Notes: generated by a model not told the origin, from the letters alone. A stretch of DNA of 64,000 nt from Cohnella sp. CFH 77786 (GCF_019400745.1 NZ_WJIB01000001.1:62001-126000), one strand, 5' to 3'. Shown: positions 36,523 through 46,539, counted from the first letter of the stretch. A program made the numbers and translations.

Positions 36523-37971
36523 TCAATACGCTCTCGCGAACACGACCGTGTGTTTGGAGGGATCCCCGCAAACGAGGCACTTGTTCTTCGTCTCGGCCGG
36601 TTCGAACGGAATGTTGCGGCTCGTCGCGCCGCTCTCTTCCTTCACCTGCTTCTCGCAGGCTTCCGAGCCGCACCAGCCGGCAAGCGCGAAGCCGCGGTGC
36701 TCCTCGAGCTTCGATTTCAACTCGTCCAGCGTGTCTGCGGAGAAGAAATGCTCTTCGCGGAACTGAAGCGCGCGCCGGTACATCTCCTGGTGCACCTGTT
36801 CGAGCATTGCCTTCACTTCATCCGCCAGGTTCTCCAGGGGCACTTGCTTTTTCTCGCCGCTTACGCGGGAGACGAGGACGCAGACGCCGTTCTCGAGGTC
36901 CCGCGGTCCAAGCTCCAGACGGATCGGGATGCCGCGCATCTCGTACTCGTTGAACTTCCAGCCCGGCGAAACGTCGGAACGGTCGTCCACTCGGACACGG
37001 ACGCCGGCTTTCTTCAGCTCGGCGAACAGCTCGTCGGTCTTGGCGATGACTTGGTCCCGAGTCTTCGGAGGGCCGATCGGGATCATGATGACTTGCGTCG
37101 GGGCCACCTTGGGCGGAAGCACGAGTCCTCTGTCGTCGCCATGCACCATGATCAGCGAACCGATCAAGCGGGTGCTGACGCCCCAGGACGTCGTATGGCA
37201 ATATTCCTGCGTGTTCTCGCGGCTTAAGTACTTGATGTCGAACGCGACCGCGAAATTCGTTCCCAGGTAGTGGGACGTCCCGGCTTGGACCGCGCGACCG
37301 TCGCGCATCATCGCTTCGATGGAGTATGTGTCTACGGCGCCGGCAAATTTCTCGGAAGGCGTCTTCTGGCCTTTGATGACCGGAATCGCAAGCACGTTCT
37401 CGACGAAATCGGTATAGACGTCCAGCATCTGCATCGTCTCGCGCCGCGCGTCCGCTTCGTCCTCATGCGCCGTATGGCCTTCCTGCCACAGGAACTCGCT
37501 CGTGCGCAGGAACGGCAAGGTGCGTTTCTCCCAACGGACAACGTTCGCCCATTGGTTGATCAGCAGAGGAAGATCGCGATAGGAGTTGATCCACTTCGAA
37601 TACATATGGCCGATCATCGTCTCCGAAGTGGGACGGATCGCCAGTCGCTCCTCCAGCTTCTCGCCGCCCGCTTCGGTCACCCAAGGAAGCTCCGGATTAA
37701 AGCCTTCGACGTGCTCCTTTTCCTTTTGGAAGAAGCTCTCCGGAATGAACAACGGGAAATACGCGTTGCGGTGTCCCGTGTCCTTAAAGCGTTGGTCCAG
37801 CTCCCGCTGCATGTTCTCCCAAAGCTCGTAGCCGTCCGGACGGAACACGATGCAGCCCCGGACCGGGGAATAGTCCATCAGCTCGGCTTTTTTGATGACG
37901 TCGATATACCAACGGGAAAAATCCTCTCCCTGAGGCGTAATTTCCGTAACGAATCCTTTATCCTTCGACAT
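36523..37971 (-). CDS. proS: Prolyl-tRNA synthetase, archaeal/eukaryotic-like type (ProS type 3)
   Basis: A 482-residue class II synthetase. Motif 2/3 regions with the RPTSET loop are clear. It has no bacterial-type INS editing insertion, which would make it about 565 residues. The C-terminal extension has a Cys cluster (GWCGSEACE, then CLVCG) and ends in Tyr, hallmarks of the archaeal/eukaryotic-like ProRS. It charges tRNA-Pro. B. subtilis carries the long bacterial-type enzyme at the same place, between rseP and polC. It lies 27 bases after rseP with no T-box. Without the INS domain, Ala-tRNA-Pro editing would need another protein. Confidence 0.93.
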   Translation of the reverse strand: MSKDKGFVTEITPQGEDFSRWYIDVIKKAELMDYSPVRGCIVFRPDGYELWENMQRELDQRFKDTGHRNAYFPLFIPESFFQKEKEHVEGFNPELPWVTEAGGEKLEERLAIRPTSETMIGHMYSKWINSYRDLPLLINQWANVVRWEKRTLPFLRTSEFLWQEGHTAHEDEADARRETMQMLDVYTDFVENVLAIPVIKGQKTPSEKFAGAVDTYSIEAMMRDGRAVQAGTSHYLGTNFAVAFDIKYLSRENTQEYCHTTSWGVSTRLIGSLIMVHGDDRGLVLPPKVAPTQVIMIPIGPPKTRDQVIAKTDELFAELKKAGVRVRVDDRSDVSPGWKFNEYEMRGIPIRLELGPRDLENGVCVLVSRVSGEKKQVPLENLADEVKAMLEQVHQEMYRRALQFREEHFFSADTLDELKSKLEEHRGFALAGWCGSEACEKQVKEESGATSRNIPFEPAETKNKCLVCGDPSKHTVVFARAY

Positions 37972-37998
37972 ATCGGTTCTCCAACCCCTGATAACGGC

Positions 37999-39258
37999 TT
38001 ATTTTCTGACCAAACCCAAAATATCGTTATACGTTACGACCACCATAAGCAGCATCAGCATCGCGAATCCGATGAAGTGGACCATGCTTTCCCGGTTCGG
38101 ATCGATGGGACGGCCGCGCACGGCTTCCAGTCCGAGGAACATCAGGCGGCTTCCGTCCAGCGCCGGAATCGGCAGCAGATTGAAGATGCCGAGGTACAGG
38201 CTGAGAATGGCGGCCCAATTCGTGAGATAGGGAAGCCCTTGCCGCGCGATGTCCAATGTGACCTTGGTCGTGCCGACCGGACCGCTCATGTCCTTGAGTC
38301 CGACCTCGCCGAAGACGATTTTCCGGAATCCGTCGAAAATGACGTTCGTCCAATGCGCCATCGATTGGCCCGCCATGGAGATGCTTTCGCCGATGCCCGG
38401 CGACCGTTTCTCCGGCCCCGGGTAGATGCCGACTTTGCCGTCGGACCCCGGCGTCACGGTTAAAGGCACCTCGGCTCCGCCGCGGCCCACGACCCACTTC
38501 ATCGGTTTGCCTGCGGAGTCCCCGATCAGCTTGACGAAGGAATCGACATCGCCGCCGATCGCCTGGCCGTTCACCGATTGGATCCAGTCCCCATTCTTGA
38601 GTCCGGCTTCAGACGCCGGGGAAGCGTCGACGACTCTGTAAATGATCACCTTGGTCGGATGCTCGGCGGGAATGCCCGACATCTGGATCGCGATTCCGAA
38701 CAGCACGAATGCCAGAATGAAGTTCATCACCGGTCCCGCGAAGATCGCGAGCGCCCGCTTGCCTACCGGTTTGCTTCCGAACTGGCGGTCGACCGGCGCG
38801 ATTTGCGTTTCCCGGCCCCGCGCCACCATCAAGGCTTGCGGATGGACATTGAGCCGCATCGTCTCTCCGTCCACGTCGAGCCGAACGTGCAAATCCCGCT
38901 CCAGATCGATCGATTTCACTTCTCCGCGAAGCACGTTCGAGCGTTCGTCGAGACGGTCGAGATAAATCCGGGTGACCTTATCGTCCTTGAGCTTGACGGC
39001 AACCGTCTGGCCCGGCTGGACGTCCACCACTTCCGGGTCCTCCCCGGCCATGCGGACGAAGCCCCCGATCGGCAGCAGCCGGATCGTGTAGCGGGTTTCT
39101 CCGCGCTTCACCGAGAACAGCTTCGGTCCGAATCCGATCGCGAATTCCCGAACGAGGATCCCGGCCCTGCGGGCGAAATAGAAGTGTCCCCATTCGTGCA
39201 GGGATACGAGCAAAAAGAACATGAGAACGGTCGCGAGTACGACCTGTAAGGTTTGCAT
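37999..39258 (-). CDS. rseP: Intramembrane site-2 metalloprotease RseP/RasP
   Basis: A 419-residue S2P protease. HEWGH at residues 21-25 in the first membrane helix binds zinc, and NLLPIPALDG near the C-terminus supplies the third ligand Asp. A PDZ domain (about 210-290) lies between. Four membrane segments are visible. The B. subtilis orthologue RasP (YluC) cleaves anti-sigma factor RsiW, FtsL remnants and signal peptides. The start is ATG with GGGAG upstream. Order dxr-rseP-proS is the conserved one. Confidence 0.95.
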   Translation of the reverse strand: MQTLQVVLATVLMFFLLVSLHEWGHFYFARRAGILVREFAIGFGPKLFSVKRGETRYTIRLLPIGGFVRMAGEDPEVVDVQPGQTVAVKLKDDKVTRIYLDRLDERSNVLRGEVKSIDLERDLHVRLDVDGETMRLNVHPQALMVARGRETQIAPVDRQFGSKPVGKRALAIFAGPVMNFILAFVLFGIAIQMSGIPAEHPTKVIIYRVVDASPASEAGLKNGDWIQSVNGQAIGGDVDSFVKLIGDSAGKPMKWVVGRGGAEVPLTVTPGSDGKVGIYPGPEKRSPGIGESISMAGQSMAHWTNVIFDGFRKIVFGEVGLKDMSGPVGTTKVTLDIARQGLPYLTNWAAILSLYLGIFNLLPIPALDGSRLMFLGLEAVRGRPIDPNRESMVHFIGFAMLMLLMVVVTYNDILGLVRK

Positions 39259-39354
39259 GCCATCAACTCCCGTCGTCGCCGCGAACGGCTGTCCTTAGAT
39301 TAACATTATTCTCCGAGCCGTTACAAGAGAATACGGACGGGACGACTTTCGGTG

Positions 39355-40500
<1,146 letters not shown>

Positions 40501-40570
40501 GATCGGCGACCTCCCAACCACTTTACTTTTATGTAATCTTATCCATCAATCGATCAACCCGCTGTCGTCA

Positions 40571-40720
40571 GCAGTCCAAGCAAATGGACGATCGGGAATA
40601 CGATCAGCCAGCTGTCGTCAGCAGTCCAAGCAAATGGACGATCGGGAATACGATCAGCCAGCTGTCGTCAGCAGTCCAAGCAAATGGACGATCGGGAATA
40701 CGATCAGCCAGCTGTCCGTA
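40571..40720 (-). repeat. Three tandem 50-bp copies of the cdsA 3' end
   Basis: The block starting GCAGTCCAAGCAAATGGACG occurs at 40571, 40621 and 40671 with exactly 50-base period and essentially no mismatch. The copy nearest cdsA encodes its last residues (LIVFPIVHLLGLLTTAG) and stop. The other two lie past the stop, in the cdsA-dxr spacer. Because 50 is not a multiple of 3, the extra copies cannot extend the protein in frame. Confidence 0.95.
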
Positions 40721-41457
40721 CGGTCCAGGATGCCCCCGTGTCCGGGCAGCAGCTGCCCGGAATCCTTCACGCCCCGCAATCTCTTATACGCGGATTGGAC
40801 CAAGTCCCCAAGCTGTCCGCACACGGCAGCCACCGCCCCGATCGCGGCCGCTTGCCCGTATCCGAGCCATTCCGGCTTCCACCAAGCGAACGCGAGCCCG
40901 GCTGCGACGGCAAGCACGAGTCCGCCGACCGATCCTTCGACCGTTTTGTTCGGGCTGATCGCCGGCCATAGCTTCGTTCTGCCTATCGATTTGCCGACGA
41001 AATAAGCGCCTGCGTCCGATGACCAGATACAGACGAACGTGACCGCCGACCAGAAAATACCGTGCTCCAGCTCCCGGGTCGCCAGCATGTAATGGAATCC
41101 CGTTCCGACATATATCGCTCCCACGAACAGCAAAGCGGCATGATCCAGGCTCGTTTCGTTTTTGCTGAACACCGTGGCGGCCAGAAGCAGAAACATCAGA
41201 ATCCAGGCTACGGTTTCGAACGAGGGCAATGAGATCGCCCAACCGTCCGGCAGCCTTGTCAAGGTGAGCAGGAAAACGGCCGCGAACGCCGCCGCTACGT
41301 CCCATCTGGACCGGGCTTGTCCGTTCAGCTTGACGTATTCCGCGAATCCGATCATCGCCATAACGAGAAGCAGCCCGGCATAAAACCAGCCCCCGAGCAA
41401 GAGAAGACCGGCGAAAACGGCGCCCGCCACCACACCGGTCACGATGCGTTGAACCAT
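40654..41457 (-). CDS. cdsA: Phosphatidate cytidylyltransferase CdsA
   Basis: A 267-residue polytopic membrane enzyme with about seven to eight hydrophobic helices. The signature near the C-terminus, KRLRGVKDSGQLLPGHGGIL followed by DRTDS, is diagnostic. It makes CDP-diacylglycerol from phosphatidate and CTP, the precursor of anionic phospholipids. The ATG lies 4 bases after the uppS stop, with GGAGGA at 10 bases. The last 50 bases are triplicated downstream, but the full protein is intact. Confidence 0.95.
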   Translation of the reverse strand: MVQRIVTGVVAGAVFAGLLLLGGWFYAGLLLVMAMIGFAEYVKLNGQARSRWDVAAAFAAVFLLTLTRLPDGWAISLPSFETVAWILMFLLLAATVFSKNETSLDHAALLFVGAIYVGTGFHYMLATRELEHGIFWSAVTFVCIWSSDAGAYFVGKSIGRTKLWPAISPNKTVEGSVGGLVLAVAAGLAFAWWKPEWLGYGQAAAIGAVAAVCGQLGDLVQSAYKRLRGVKDSGQLLPGHGGILDRTDSWLIVFPIVHLLGLLTTAG

Positions 41458-41461
41458 GAGG

Positions 41462-42271
41462 TCACAGTCCTCCGTAACGGCGCGCGCGCCGCTGATATTC
41501 GCGGACGGCGTCGTATAAATGTCGTTCGGTGAATTCCGGCCAGTAGACGTCGGTAAACCAGAATTCGCTGTAGGCCAGCTGCCATAACATGAAATTGCTC
41601 AGCCGCAGTTCCCCGCTCGTCCGGATCAACAGATCGGGGTCGGGCAGTCCGCTTGACAGCAGTCGGCTTTCGAAACTCTCTTCGGTAATCGATTCGGGGT
41701 CAAGCGCCCCGCTGGCCGCTTCGCGGGCCATGATCCGGGCGGCTTCGAGCATCTCCATGCGGCTTCCGTAATTGAGCGCGAAATTCAGGATAAGTCCGGT
41801 ATTGCTCTCCGTCCGGCGGACCGCCTCTTCCACGGCGGCCAGCGTATGCTCCGGAAGCCCTTCCAGGTGGCCCATCATACGTACTTGAACGTTATTTTCG
41901 ATCAGCTCCGACAGCTCGATCGAGAGAAACTCCTGCGGCAGCTTCATCAGGAATTCCACTTCGGCTTTGGGCCTTTTCCAATTCTCCGTGGAGAAGGCAT
42001 ACAACGTCAACACCTTGACCCCGATGCGGTCGGCCGCTTTCGCGATCCGTTTAACCGCCTTCATGCCGTTATGGTGGCCCGCGATGCGGGGCAGACCTCG
42101 CGATTTCGCCCAACGTCCGTTGCCGTCCATAATGACCGCCACGTGCCGGGGAATGTTGTCGCCCGCCGGCAAGGCATCCCCATCCGGGTCCGGGCCGGTT
42201 CCCGTGGTGCCGGCCTGGCCGGCGGCGCCGGTCCTGAGCCTGCGGAGCCAACCTCCGATTAGGCCGCTCAT
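41462..42271 (-). CDS. uppS: Undecaprenyl diphosphate synthase UppS
   Basis: A 269-residue cis-prenyltransferase. VIMDGNGRWAKSRG near residue 46 has the catalytic Asp, and GHHNGMKAVK, FSTENWKRP and IRTSGELRLSNFMLWQ are the other family regions. It makes C55 undecaprenyl diphosphate, the carrier for peptidoglycan and wall polymers. GAAGGGGG lies upstream of the ATG. The first 38 residues form a Gly/Thr-rich leader of low conservation, similar in length to that of B. subtilis. Confidence 0.96.
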   Translation of the reverse strand: MSGLIGGWLRRLRTGAAGQAGTTGTGPDPDGDALPAGDNIPRHVAVIMDGNGRWAKSRGLPRIAGHHNGMKAVKRIAKAADRIGVKVLTLYAFSTENWKRPKAEVEFLMKLPQEFLSIELSELIENNVQVRMMGHLEGLPEHTLAAVEEAVRRTESNTGLILNFALNYGSRMEMLEAARIMAREAASGALDPESITEESFESRLLSSGLPDPDLLIRTSGELRLSNFMLWQLAYSEFWFTDVYWPEFTERHLYDAVREYQRRARRYGGL

Positions 42272-42350
42272 GGTCGTTCCCCCTTCGAAAGTGCCTGCCT
42301 GACAACCGACCGCGGCTAACGCCGCTGGGTAACGATTGCAGTGTACAAAA

Positions 42351-42377
42351 GAGAATAAACCCCACCTGACGGAGGGG
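42351..42377 (-). terminator. Possible terminator after frr
   Basis: A 7-bp G/C-rich stem with one mismatch (42360-42366 with 42371-42377) has a GTCA loop. On the minus strand TTTATTCTCTTTT follows. It begins 15 bases past frr. It would separate pyrH-frr from uppS-cdsA. I saw no clear uppS promoter in the 75 bases that remain. Confidence 0.5.
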
Positions 42378-42392
42378 CCAACACCCGGGCGT

Positions 42393-42947
42393 TTACACTT
42401 CCATGATTTCCTTTTCTTTGGCGGCCAATATTTTGTCCACTTCGGCCACGTAACGGTCGGTCAGTTTCTGGACATCGTCCTGGTGACGTCTCGACTCGTC
42501 TTCGGAAATCTCGTCTTTTTCCTTCTTCTTGATATCGTCGTTGGCGTCGCGGCGGATGTTGCGGATCGCCACTTTGGCCTCCTCGCCGAACTTCTTCGTC
42601 TCTTTGGCGAGTTCTTTACGGCGTTCTTCCGTGAGCGGCGGGATGACGATCCGGATGATCGACCCGTCGTTCGCGGGGTTCAGCCCGAGATCCGATTTCA
42701 GGATCGCTTTCTCGATCGCGGCCAGCGCGGATTTGTCCCACGGCTGGATGACCAGCGTGCGGGAGTCCGGCGTCGTAATCGAACCGAGCTGATTAATCGG
42801 AGTCGGCGTTCCGTAATACTCGGCCGATAAGCGTTCGAGTACGGCCGGGGATGCGCGTCCCGCGCGAAGCGTGGACAAATCGCGTTTCAAGGCGGCCAGC
42901 GCCTTTTCCATCCGTTCTTCCGCGTCTTTTTTGATCGATTGCGGCAC
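42393..42947 (-). CDS. frr: Ribosome recycling factor
   Basis: A 184-residue RRF, normal length, with the conserved [14 protein letters not shown] and [16 protein letters not shown] segments. With EF-G it splits post-termination ribosomes. The start is GTG at 42947, whose G is also the last base of the pyrH stop (TAGTG), so the genes overlap by one base. AAAGGGAG lies 9 bases upstream. Order pyrH-frr-uppS is the standard one. Confidence 0.96.
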   Translation of the reverse strand: MPQSIKKDAEERMEKALAALKRDLSTLRAGRASPAVLERLSAEYYGTPTPINQLGSITTPDSRTLVIQPWDKSALAAIEKAILKSDLGLNPANDGSIIRIVIPPLTEERRKELAKETKKFGEEAKVAIRNIRRDANDDIKKKEKDEISEDESRRHQDDVQKLTDRYVAEVDKILAAKEKEIMEV

Positions 42948-43675
42948 TAGTTTACACTCCCTTTTACGATCGTGCCGATTTTCTCGCCCATGACGGCACG
43001 TTTAATGTTTCCTTTCTCGGTAATCGCGAATACGATAAGCGGAATATTGTTGTCCATACACAAAGAAGAAGCCGTGGAATCCATGACGCCCAGATTTTTG
43101 TTCAGCACGTCCATATAGGTCAACTGCTCGTACTTCTCGGCGCTGGCGTCCTTGAAAGGGTCGGCGCTGTAGACGCCGTCCACCTTGTTCTTGGCCATCA
43201 GGATAACTTCCGCCTCGATCTCGGCGGCGCGCAGCGCGGCCGTCGTGTCGGTCGAGAAGAACGGATTACCGGTGCCGGCGGCGAAGATCACGACGCGGCC
43301 CTTCTCCAGATGCCGAATCGCCCGGCGGCGGATGTAAGGCTCCGCGATCTGCTGCATGGCGATCGACGTCTGGACCCGGCTGGGCACGTTCATTTGCTCG
43401 AGCGCGTCCTGCAGGGCCAGGGAGTTCATCACCGTGGCCAGCATGCCCATGTAATCCGCCGTCGCGCGGTCGATGCCCTTCTGGCTGCCGGCGATGCCCC
43501 GCCAGATGTTGCCTCCGCCGCAGACGATCGCGACTTCGACGCCGAGTTCGATGACTTCCTTCACTTGCTCCGCTATCGACAGGATGGTCGTCGCGTCGAT
43601 CCCGTATCCGTTCGGGCCGGACAACGACTCGCCGCTCACTTTGAGCACCACGCGTTTAAATACGGGACGTTCCAA
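42947..43675 (-). CDS. pyrH: UMP kinase PyrH
   Basis: A 242-residue hexameric-type UMP kinase of the amino-acid kinase fold. [10 protein letters not shown], the GGGNIWRG loop and [14 protein letters not shown] are diagnostic. It phosphorylates UMP to UDP for RNA and CTP synthesis. The start chosen is TTG at 43675: GGAGG lies 8 bases upstream, and the protein then begins like the B. subtilis one ([12 protein letters not shown] against MEKPKYKRIVLK). An ATG at 43690 overlaps the ribosome site and is rejected. Confidence 0.95.
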   Translation of the reverse strand: MERPVFKRVVLKVSGESLSGPNGYGIDATTILSIAEQVKEVIELGVEVAIVCGGGNIWRGIAGSQKGIDRATADYMGMLATVMNSLALQDALEQMNVPSRVQTSIAMQQIAEPYIRRRAIRHLEKGRVVIFAAGTGNPFFSTDTTAALRAAEIEAEVILMAKNKVDGVYSADPFKDASAEKYEQLTYMDVLNKNLGVMDSTASSLCMDNNIPLIVFAITEKGNIKRAVMGEKIGTIVKGSVN

Positions 43676-43702
43676 ATCCGTTACCTCCATCGTGTCGTGG
43701 TT

Positions 43703-43730
43703 TAAAAAAGAGGGAACACAGCGTGTTCCC
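43703..43730 (-). terminator. Intrinsic terminator of tsf
   Basis: A perfect 8-bp stem GGGAACAC/GTGTTCCC (43712-43719 with 43723-43730) has a 3-base loop. On the minus strand TCTTTTTT follows. It begins 17 bases after the tsf stop and lies 28 bases before pyrH, so pyrH may depend partly on read-through. Confidence 0.85.
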
Positions 43731-43747
43731 GGGTCGGCGGTAGCTTA

Positions 43748-44398
43748 TTACAGCTTCGCCTGGGCCATGACCTCTTCGACGAAGTTGTCCACTTTTTTCT
43801 CCAGGCCTTCGCCCAGTTCGAAGCGGGCAAAACGGCGGATGGAAATTTTCTCTCCGATGGCGGCGATTTTTTCGTTCAGCAGCGTCGTGATCGTTTTGTC
43901 CGGATCTTTGACGAACGCTTGCTCCATCAGACAGTTTTCTTCATAGTACTTGTTCATGCGGCCTTCGACCATTTTGTCTACGATTTTCTCCGGTTTGCCT
44001 TCGTTCAGCGCTTGGTTGCGGAGAATTTCGCGTTCCTTGTCCAGCTCTTCCTGGGAAACTTCCTCGCGGGACAGGAATTTCGGGTTCGCCGCGGCGATTT
44101 GCATGGCGATGTCCTTGACGAACGTGCGGAACTGCTCGGTTTTGGCCACGAAGTCGGTTTCGCAGTTGACTTCGACCAGTACGCCGATCCGGCCGCCGCC
44201 ATGGATGTAAGACTCGACGATGCCTTCCGTGGCGATGCGGTCGCCCTTCTTCGCGGCTGCCGCCAGACCTTTCTCGCGGAGCAGCTCAGCGGCTTTCGTC
44301 AAATCTCCGTTCGCTTCCTCCAGCGCTTTCTTGCAATCGAGCATGCCCGCTCCCGTTCTTTCGCGAAGCGTTTTAACGTCTGCTGCATTGATAGCCAA
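43748..44398 (-). CDS. tsf: Elongation factor Ts
   Basis: A 216-residue EF-Ts, the short form found in some Firmicutes and thermophiles; B. subtilis has 293. The N-terminal UBA-like domain with [16 protein letters not shown] and the VNCETDFVA motif are intact, followed by one core subdomain. It exchanges GDP on EF-Tu. The start is TTG at 44398 with GGAGGG 8 bases upstream. A strong terminator separates it from rpsB, so its level may be set by read-through. Confidence 0.95.
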   Translation of the reverse strand: MAINAADVKTLRERTGAGMLDCKKALEEANGDLTKAAELLREKGLAAAAKKGDRIATEGIVESYIHGGGRIGVLVEVNCETDFVAKTEQFRTFVKDIAMQIAAANPKFLSREEVSQEELDKEREILRNQALNEGKPEKIVDKMVEGRMNKYYEENCLMEQAFVKDPDKTITTLLNEKIAAIGEKISIRRFARFELGEGLEKKVDNFVEEVMAQAKL

Positions 44399-44470
44399 GT
44401 GGATTCCCTCCTGATATTCTCGCTCCATATGTAGCATGCCGTTCGGCACGCCGAGCGACCCTTATGTTTT

Positions 44471-44510
44471 TAAAAAAAGGGCGGTGAGAAGGTTCGCTTC
44501 TGACCACCCT
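44471..44510 (-). terminator. Strong intrinsic terminator between rpsB and tsf
   Basis: A 14-bp stem with one mismatch (44478-44491 with 44497-44510) has a 5-base loop. On the minus strand a T7 run follows. It lies 73 bases before tsf. With the hairpin directly upstream it forms a two-hairpin element. Confidence 0.85.
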
Positions 44511-44518
44511 AACCTATT

Positions 44519-44569
44519 CCCCCAAAAGTGACGAATGCCTTCGAAGCATATTCCGATTACTTTTGGGGG
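44519..44569 (-). promoter_or_regulatory. Second hairpin in the rpsB-tsf spacer
   Basis: A perfect 11-bp stem CCCCCAAAAGT/ACTTTTGGGGG (44519-44529 with 44559-44569) contains an inner imperfect hairpin around TTCGAA. It lies directly between the rpsB stop and the terminator. It has no T run of its own, so mRNA protection or processing is more likely than termination. Confidence 0.6.
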
Positions 44570-44592
44570 AAACCCCGAATGAAAGCTATGCC

Positions 44593-45291
44593 TTAAGCCG
44601 TCGTTTCTTCGCCTTGATGCGCTTCTACGATAGCGTCGGCCATCTTGGCCGTGAGCAGCTTGACGGCGCGGATCGCGTCGTCGTTGCCCGGGATCACGTA
44701 GTCGATCTCGTCAGGGTCGCAGTTCGTATCGACGATGCCGACGATCGGGATGCCCAGCTTGCGGGCTTCGGCTACGGCGATGCGCTCTTTGCGCGGATCG
44801 ATGATGAACAGGGCGTCCGGAAGCTTGCGCATGTTCTTGATGCCGCCCAGGAATTTCTCGAGGCGCTCTTTCTCCTTGCGGAGGATGATGACTTCCTTCT
44901 TCGGCAGGACGTCGAACGTACCGTCTTCTTCCCACTTGTTCAACTGATGCAAACGGTCCGTGCGCTTCTGGATCGTGGCGAAGTTGGTCAGCGTGCCGCC
45001 GAGCCAGCGTTGGTTGATGTAATACATGCCGCAGCGTTCCGCTTCGTCTTTCACGGAATCCTGCGCTTGTTTCTTCGTGCCGACGAACAGCATCGTGCCG
45101 CCGTTCTCCGCGAGTTGGCGTACGAAGTTGTAAGCCTCGTCGACTTTCTTGACCGTCTTCTGAAGGTCGATAATGTAAATGCCGTTCCGCTCGGTAAAGA
45201 TGTACTTGTCCATTTTCGGGTTCCAACGACGGGTTTGGTGACCGAAGTGTACCCCAGCTTCGAGAAGCTGTTTCATGGAAATAACTGCCAT
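44593..45291 (-). CDS. rpsB: 30S ribosomal protein S2
   Basis: A 232-residue S2 with [32 protein letters not shown] and the C-terminal [11 protein letters not shown] signature. It joins the 30S subunit late and recruits S1-like functions. The ATG is preceded by an AGGAGG site. It has its own promoter and a long structured leader, which suggests autoregulation as reported for rpsB in other bacteria (inference). It is the first gene of the rpsB-tsf-pyrH-frr group. Confidence 0.98.
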   Translation of the reverse strand: MAVISMKQLLEAGVHFGHQTRRWNPKMDKYIFTERNGIYIIDLQKTVKKVDEAYNFVRQLAENGGTMLFVGTKKQAQDSVKDEAERCGMYYINQRWLGGTLTNFATIQKRTDRLHQLNKWEEDGTFDVLPKKEVIILRKEKERLEKFLGGIKNMRKLPDALFIIDPRKERIAVAEARKLGIPIVGIVDTNCDPDEIDYVIPGNDDAIRAVKLLTAKMADAIVEAHQGEETTA

Positions 45292-45494
45292 CTTTCCTGC
45301 ACCTCCTGATAAAATGGTTTTGTAGGTGAATCTCCGCCGCCGCTCGCATCTTTCGCCAAAACTTCCCGTGCAGGCAAGCCAAACGAAGTTTGGCGTCGCT
45401 CCATTCGAGGAGAAGGGTGATGACTCCCGTCTGAGAATGGAGGCTTAAGGAAGCACCGTTGACGAAATTGAACGGCGTGTGTTTTTTCACACCG
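45292..45494 (-). promoter_or_regulatory. Structured 5' leader of rpsB
   Basis: The leader of about 200 bases holds several stems. GAATGGAG/CTCCATTC (45399-45406 with 45435-45442) brackets an internal region. GCCAAAC/GTTTGGC with a short TTC loop lies near 45376-45394, and GTGTG/CACAC lies near the 5' end. No open frame is seen. Such a leader is typical of an autoregulated ribosomal protein gene. Confidence 0.55.
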
Positions 45495-45500
45495 ACAGAT

Positions 45501-45529
45501 ACTATAACATATTCGATTGCCCGGTGCAA
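45501..45529 (-). promoter_or_regulatory. Sigma-A promoter of rpsB
   Basis: On the minus strand TTGCAC (45524-45529), 17 bases, then TATAGT (45501-45506) preceded by TGT, an extended -10. It is one of the best promoters in the window, as expected for rpsB. The 270 bases upstream (45530-45800) show no gene. Confidence 0.8.
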
Positions 45530-45799
45530 TGCCTTGATGGGAGCATTGTCGAATCTCACCCGAAGGGGACTTCGGGAGGATGAGTTTTGCTCCTTATGAC
45601 GATCAGACCGTCTTCGGGAGCTCTCGCATCGCATTTCTGGCTCCGTAAGACGCTCGGACCGTCTTACGTGCTTTCTGGAAAGTAAGCATAAATTCATTCA
45701 AATAAGTAGAACACAAAGATTGATCCATAGATGTATTCCGGATGGGCATAGCCCATGCGCAGGCGCGGGAGCAGGAACTTAGACTTCGCTCTTCCGTCC

Positions 45800-46440
45800 G
45801 CACGTTAGCTCCTCTAAAGGGCTTATCTTTCCCTTCACAGCTGAGTACCCGCACGTTAAGCTCCTCTCGCGAGCTTATCCCTTCCTACGCAGCCCCATGC
45901 GCCCACGTTAAGCTCCTCTCGCGAGCTTATCTCTTCCTCTGCAGCCCCATGCGCCACGTTAAGTTCCTCTCGCGAGCTTATCCCTTCCTACGCAGCCCCA
46001 TGCGCCCACGTTAAGCTCCTCTCGCGAGCTTATCTCTTCCTCTGCAGCCCCATGCGCCACGTTAAGCTCCTCTCGCGAGCTTATCTCTTTCCTCCGCAGC
46101 CCCATGCGCCACGTTAAGTTCCTCTCGCGAGCTTATCTCTTCCGCAGCCCCATGCGCCCACGTTAAGCTCCTCTCGCGAGCTTATCTCTTCCTCCGCAGC
46201 CCCATGCGCCACGTTAAGCTCCTCTCGCGAGCTTATCTCTTCCTCCGCAGCCCCATGCGCCTACGTTAAGCTCCTCTCGCGAGCTTATCTCTTCCGCAGC
46301 CCCATGCGCCACGTTAAGTTCCTCTCGCGAGCTTATCTCTTCCGCAGCCCCATGCGCCCACGTTAAGCTCCTCTCGCGAGCATATCTTTCCCTTCACAGC
46401 AGAGTACCCGCACGCTAAGCTCCTCTCGCGAGCCTATCTC
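45800..46440. repeat. 13-unit tandem array of palindromic 48-52-bp repeats
   Basis: Units begin near 45802, 45853, 45905, 45956, 46008, 46059, 46111, 46160, 46211, 46263, 46311, 46360 and 46412. The core is ACGTTAAGCTCCTCTCGCGA followed by GCTTATC, then a C/T-rich spacer with GCAGCCCCATGCGCC. AAGCTC and GAGCTT pair around the loop, and where the left arm is AAGTTC pairing survives as G-U. Two dimers (45853-45955 and 45956-46058) show a higher-order unit. The first and last spacers share a different sequence (TTTCCCTTCACAGC, then GAGTACCCGC). There is no gene inside. Confidence 0.95.
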
Positions 46441-46467
46441 ATCATGGTGTAAAAACGGCTCTCAAGT

Positions 46468-46497
46468 AAAAAAGCCTGCTGAGCGCGCTCAACAGGC
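46468..46497 (-). terminator. Terminator of the fla/che operon
   Basis: An 11-bp stem with one G-U pair (46474-46484 with 46487-46497) is nearly loop-less as drawn and in practice has a short GCGC loop. On the minus strand a T6 run follows. It begins 43 bases past the last gene of the operon and isolates it from rpsB. Confidence 0.85.
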
Positions 46498-46539
46498 AGA
46501 TCATCGATACGGTCCAGGTGAACGTCCTCCGACTGGCCG

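Noticed and set aside
37972..37998. T-box riboswitch before proS
   Set aside because: The rseP-proS gap is only 27 bases, which leaves no room for a T-box leader.
44519..44569. A second terminator after rpsB
   Set aside because: The 11-bp hairpin has no T run, so it is listed as a structural element only.
45742..46014. Short plus-strand open frame entering the repeat array
   Set aside because: It encodes repetitive SLVKLLS-like sequence caused by the tandem units and has no ribosome site or relation to a family.
45800..46440. CRISPR array
   Set aside because: The whole unit, spacer included, is repeated with near-identical sequence, there are no unique spacers, and no cas gene is nearby.
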